DNA of 64,000 nt from Dehalogenimonas sp. 4OHTPN (GTDB taxonomy: Bacteria; Chloroflexota; Dehalococcoidia; Dehalococcoidales; Dehalococcoidaceae). A program made the position numbers and the translations under genes. The stretch is from NCBI RefSeq assembly GCF_040448695.1, contig NZ_CP159307.1, positions 1,116,001 through 1,180,000 of the forward strand, written 5' to 3'. This document shows positions 62,442 to 64,000 of the stretch, piece after piece; positions within the stretch are counted from its first letter, which is position 1; the number at the start of each line of letters is the position of its first letter. Under the pieces are notes generated by a model. It made no database searches. It saw only the letters and a program-made list of their open reading frames with translations, and was not told where the DNA came from.

Positions 62442-63329
62442 CTACGAAATTCCGTGCGCGAGTTTGGCAGCCTTTACCGTGTTGGCCATCAGCATAACGA
62501 TAGTCATCGGGCCGACACCGCCCGGAACCGGGGTAATGGCACCTGCTACAGCCTTAACATTATCAAAATCGACATCGCCGCACAAGATACGCTTCCCTTC
62601 AGCTGTTTTGCCAATTTCGTTGGTGCCGACATCGATCACCACGGCACCCGGTTTAACCATATCGGCGGTAATGAAGCGAGGTTTGCCGATGGCGGCGATG
62701 AGGATGTCAGCCCGGCGGGTGTGGGCGGCTATATTGCGGGTGGCCGAGTGACAGATGGTCACAGTAGCATTAGCTCCTTGTGCCTTTTGCATCAGGATAT
62801 TAGCCACAGGCTTGCCAACAATGTTTGAGCGGCCGACGATGACCACCTCGGAGCCGGATGTCTTGATACCGCTGCGTAACAGTAATTGCTGGATGCCAGC
62901 TGGAGTGCAGGACAGGAAGCCGGGCTGCCCGATAACCATGCGGCCGACGCTAATAGGATGAAAACCATCGACGTCCTTTTCCGGACTTATGCCAACCAGC
63001 ACCTTGCTCTCATCAATATGTTTAGGTAGGGGCACCTGGACTAGAATACCGCTGATGCGGTGGTCTCGATTCAAAGTATCAACTAACGCCAGCAGTTCGG
63101 ACTCCGAGGTCGACTCCGGCAACGGATGGTTTGATGAAAATATTCCGAGCGCCTGGCATGCCTTGACCTTCGAATTGACGTATGATTGAGACGCTGGGTC
63201 TTCGCCTACGATGATAGTAGCTAGTCCCGGTACAATTCCATATCGCTCCTTCAACCCGGCGACCTCTGTTTTCAGTTCTTCACGGATTTGACCGGCGATC
63301 TCTACGCCGCTGATAATCCTGGCCGTCAT
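62442..63329 (-). CDS. folD: Bifunctional methylene-tetrahydrofolate dehydrogenase/cyclohydrolase
   Basis: 295 residues. It interconverts methylene-, methenyl- and formyl-THF. PGLATIIVGEDPASQSYVNSKVKACQALGI has the catalytic Lys of the family (YVxxKxKA). It is followed by GILVQVPLPKHID, KDVDGFHPISVGRM, CTPAGIQQLLLRSG, VVIVGRSNIVGKPVANIL and the C-terminal TPVPGGVGPMTIVMLMANTV. It provides C1 units for AcsE through the folate branch. It overlaps the preceding cooC-like gene by four bases (ATGA). Confidence 0.97.
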   Translation of the reverse strand: MTARIISGVEIAGQIREELKTEVAGLKERYGIVPGLATIIVGEDPASQSYVNSKVKACQALGIFSSNHPLPESTSESELLALVDTLNRDHRISGILVQVPLPKHIDESKVLVGISPEKDVDGFHPISVGRMVIGQPGFLSCTPAGIQQLLLRSGIKTSGSEVVIVGRSNIVGKPVANILMQKAQGANATVTICHSATRNIAAHTRRADILIAAIGKPRFITADMVKPGAVVIDVGTNEIGKTAEGKRILCGDVDFDNVKAVAGAITPVPGGVGPMTIVMLMANTVKAAKLAHGIS

Positions 63330-64000
63330 ATCTCAACCTCGTTAAAACGAATCGAACCAATCTTGTCCATCAGAACGGAGACAGCCTCGACCGCAAGAGA
63401 ATCCCCAGGCATTTCTAACAAGGATCGGCGGTGCCAATCGAACTCTATGACTAAGCGGTCCTCCGGAATGGTGGCGTCAATACCGATGCCAAGCCGGTCG
63501 AGTTCGGCTGCCACCAGCGGATCGACCTCGGCCGGACACTGGTTCAAAACCACCCATTTTCGCCTGACGTTAAGTTTGAGTTCGCCGACCAGACCGACGA
63601 TAGTGCCGACGGTGCGAACCCCTTTAACCGAATGGTTGGACATGATAATTAAATCGTCAACACTCTCGGTCGTGCCACGGCTTAAGTGTTCCAGCCCTGC
63701 CTCATTGTCCATAACCAAGTGACGGTAATTAGGCAGCAGGCGGTCTATAAAGCTCTTCAGTACGTGATTGGGAAAGCAGTAACAGCCGGCGCCCTCGCCT
63801 CGACCCATTGTAACCAGATCGACATCGCGGCTCTCAACGATGGTTTCATTGAGTCTGATGTTTAGAGAAGCCTCTTTAGACAGCCCGGGTGGTATCAACA
63901 GCTTGTTCTCGTTGAAACCGGCAAGTACCTGGCCAACCGTTTTCCCGACGTCTAAACCGAGCCCCAATCCCAGGTTGGCTGCTGGGTCGGCATCTACCGC
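63326..64000 (-). CDS. CooC/AcsF-like nickel-insertion ATPase, C-terminal part
   Basis: The frame is open to the window edge, so the N-terminus with the P-loop lies beyond 64000. The visible 224 residues begin AVDADPAANLGLGLG, the switch I-type DADP of MinD/CooC proteins. They continue with MGRGEGAGCYCFPNHVL (two Cys, as in the dimer-bridging CXC of CooC) and HLVMDNEAGLEHLSRG, a second family motif. CooC-type ATPases help nickel insertion into CODH or ACS. It overlaps folD in the acs operon. Confidence 0.88.
   Translation of the reverse strand, partial: AVDADPAANLGLGLGLDVGKTVGQVLAGFNENKLLIPPGLSKEASLNIRLNETIVESRDVDLVTMGRGEGAGCYCFPNHVLKSFIDRLLPNYRHLVMDNEAGLEHLSRGTTESVDDLIIMSNHSVKGVRTVGTIVGLVGELKLNVRRKWVVLNQCPAEVDPLVAAELDRLGIGIDATIPEDRLVIEFDWHRRSLLEMPGDSLAVEAVSVLMDKIGSIRFNEVEI

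Overview
The window reads as a chromosome segment of a strictly anaerobic Chloroflexota bacterium of the class Dehalococcoidia, most like Dehalogenimonas or Dehalococcoides. This placement is inferred from gene content: heterodisulfide-reductase and Mvh-type [NiFe] hydrogenase genes, a corrinoid-salvage operon (btuFCD, cbiZ, cbiB, cobD, cobT, cobS, cobC, cobU) with two cobalamin riboswitches, acetyl-CoA synthase/corrinoid-protein genes, an archaeal-type GAPDH and a bacterial Elp3. No reductive dehalogenase, rRNA gene or CRISPR array is visible.

Layout. 1-408: 3' end of a type II GAPDH gene. 450-5629 (minus strand): the most unusual region. It is a ComQ-ComX-ComP-like quorum-sensing locus: a strong promoter, a 69-residue peptide ending in GPMGGWF, a ComQ-type isoprenyl transferase, and a ComP-type sensor (PDZ plus many membrane segments) fused to a PAS/HisKA/HATPase/REC hybrid kinase. 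An IS3-family element (3533-4740) sits between the transferase and the kinase. It has removed the 3' third of the transferase gene and the 5' end of the kinase gene. 5758-12000: tRNA-Pro(GGG), def, a HAD phosphatase, a YggS protein, a zinc-ribbon protein, tRNA-Leu(UAG), two QueG-like iron-sulfur proteins, a Crp/Fnr regulator and an iron-sulfur gene pair behind an FNR-like box. 12138-19823: rpoB and rpoC with a consensus promoter and a terminator. 19963-26255: a surface protein, ruvB, queH, an acetyltransferase, small proteins, and a divergent Trm9-like methyltransferase/elp3 pair.

26424-34514: hdrC-hdrB-hdrA-mvhD-small ORF-mvhG-mvhA-maturation protease. Together these would form a soluble hydrogenase/heterodisulfide-reductase-like complex passing H2 electrons to ferredoxin and another acceptor. 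34603-37147: a Cys-motif protein, a TlpA-like lipoprotein with CcdA, and an orphan radical SAM protein. 37300-49019: corrinoid uptake and remodelling in two riboswitch-controlled operons. The second also carries a zinc dehydrogenase and a TrpD-like phosphoribosyltransferase that lacks anthranilate-binding residues. 49157-54117 (minus): thioredoxin, then an HdrA fused to a GltD-like module, and an HdrD-like protein.

54310-64000 (minus): a NarL-type response regulator and DegS-type kinase, a DUF3786-like protein, acsE, acsC, acsB, acsD, folD and the end of a cooC-like gene. This is the methyl-branch and corrinoid part of the Wood-Ljungdahl pathway. No CODH catalytic subunit is present within the window. 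Corrinoid salvage, corrinoid-dependent acetyl-CoA chemistry and hydrogenase/Hdr electron transfer together suit an H2-using organohalide respirer, but that lifestyle is inferred and not shown here.
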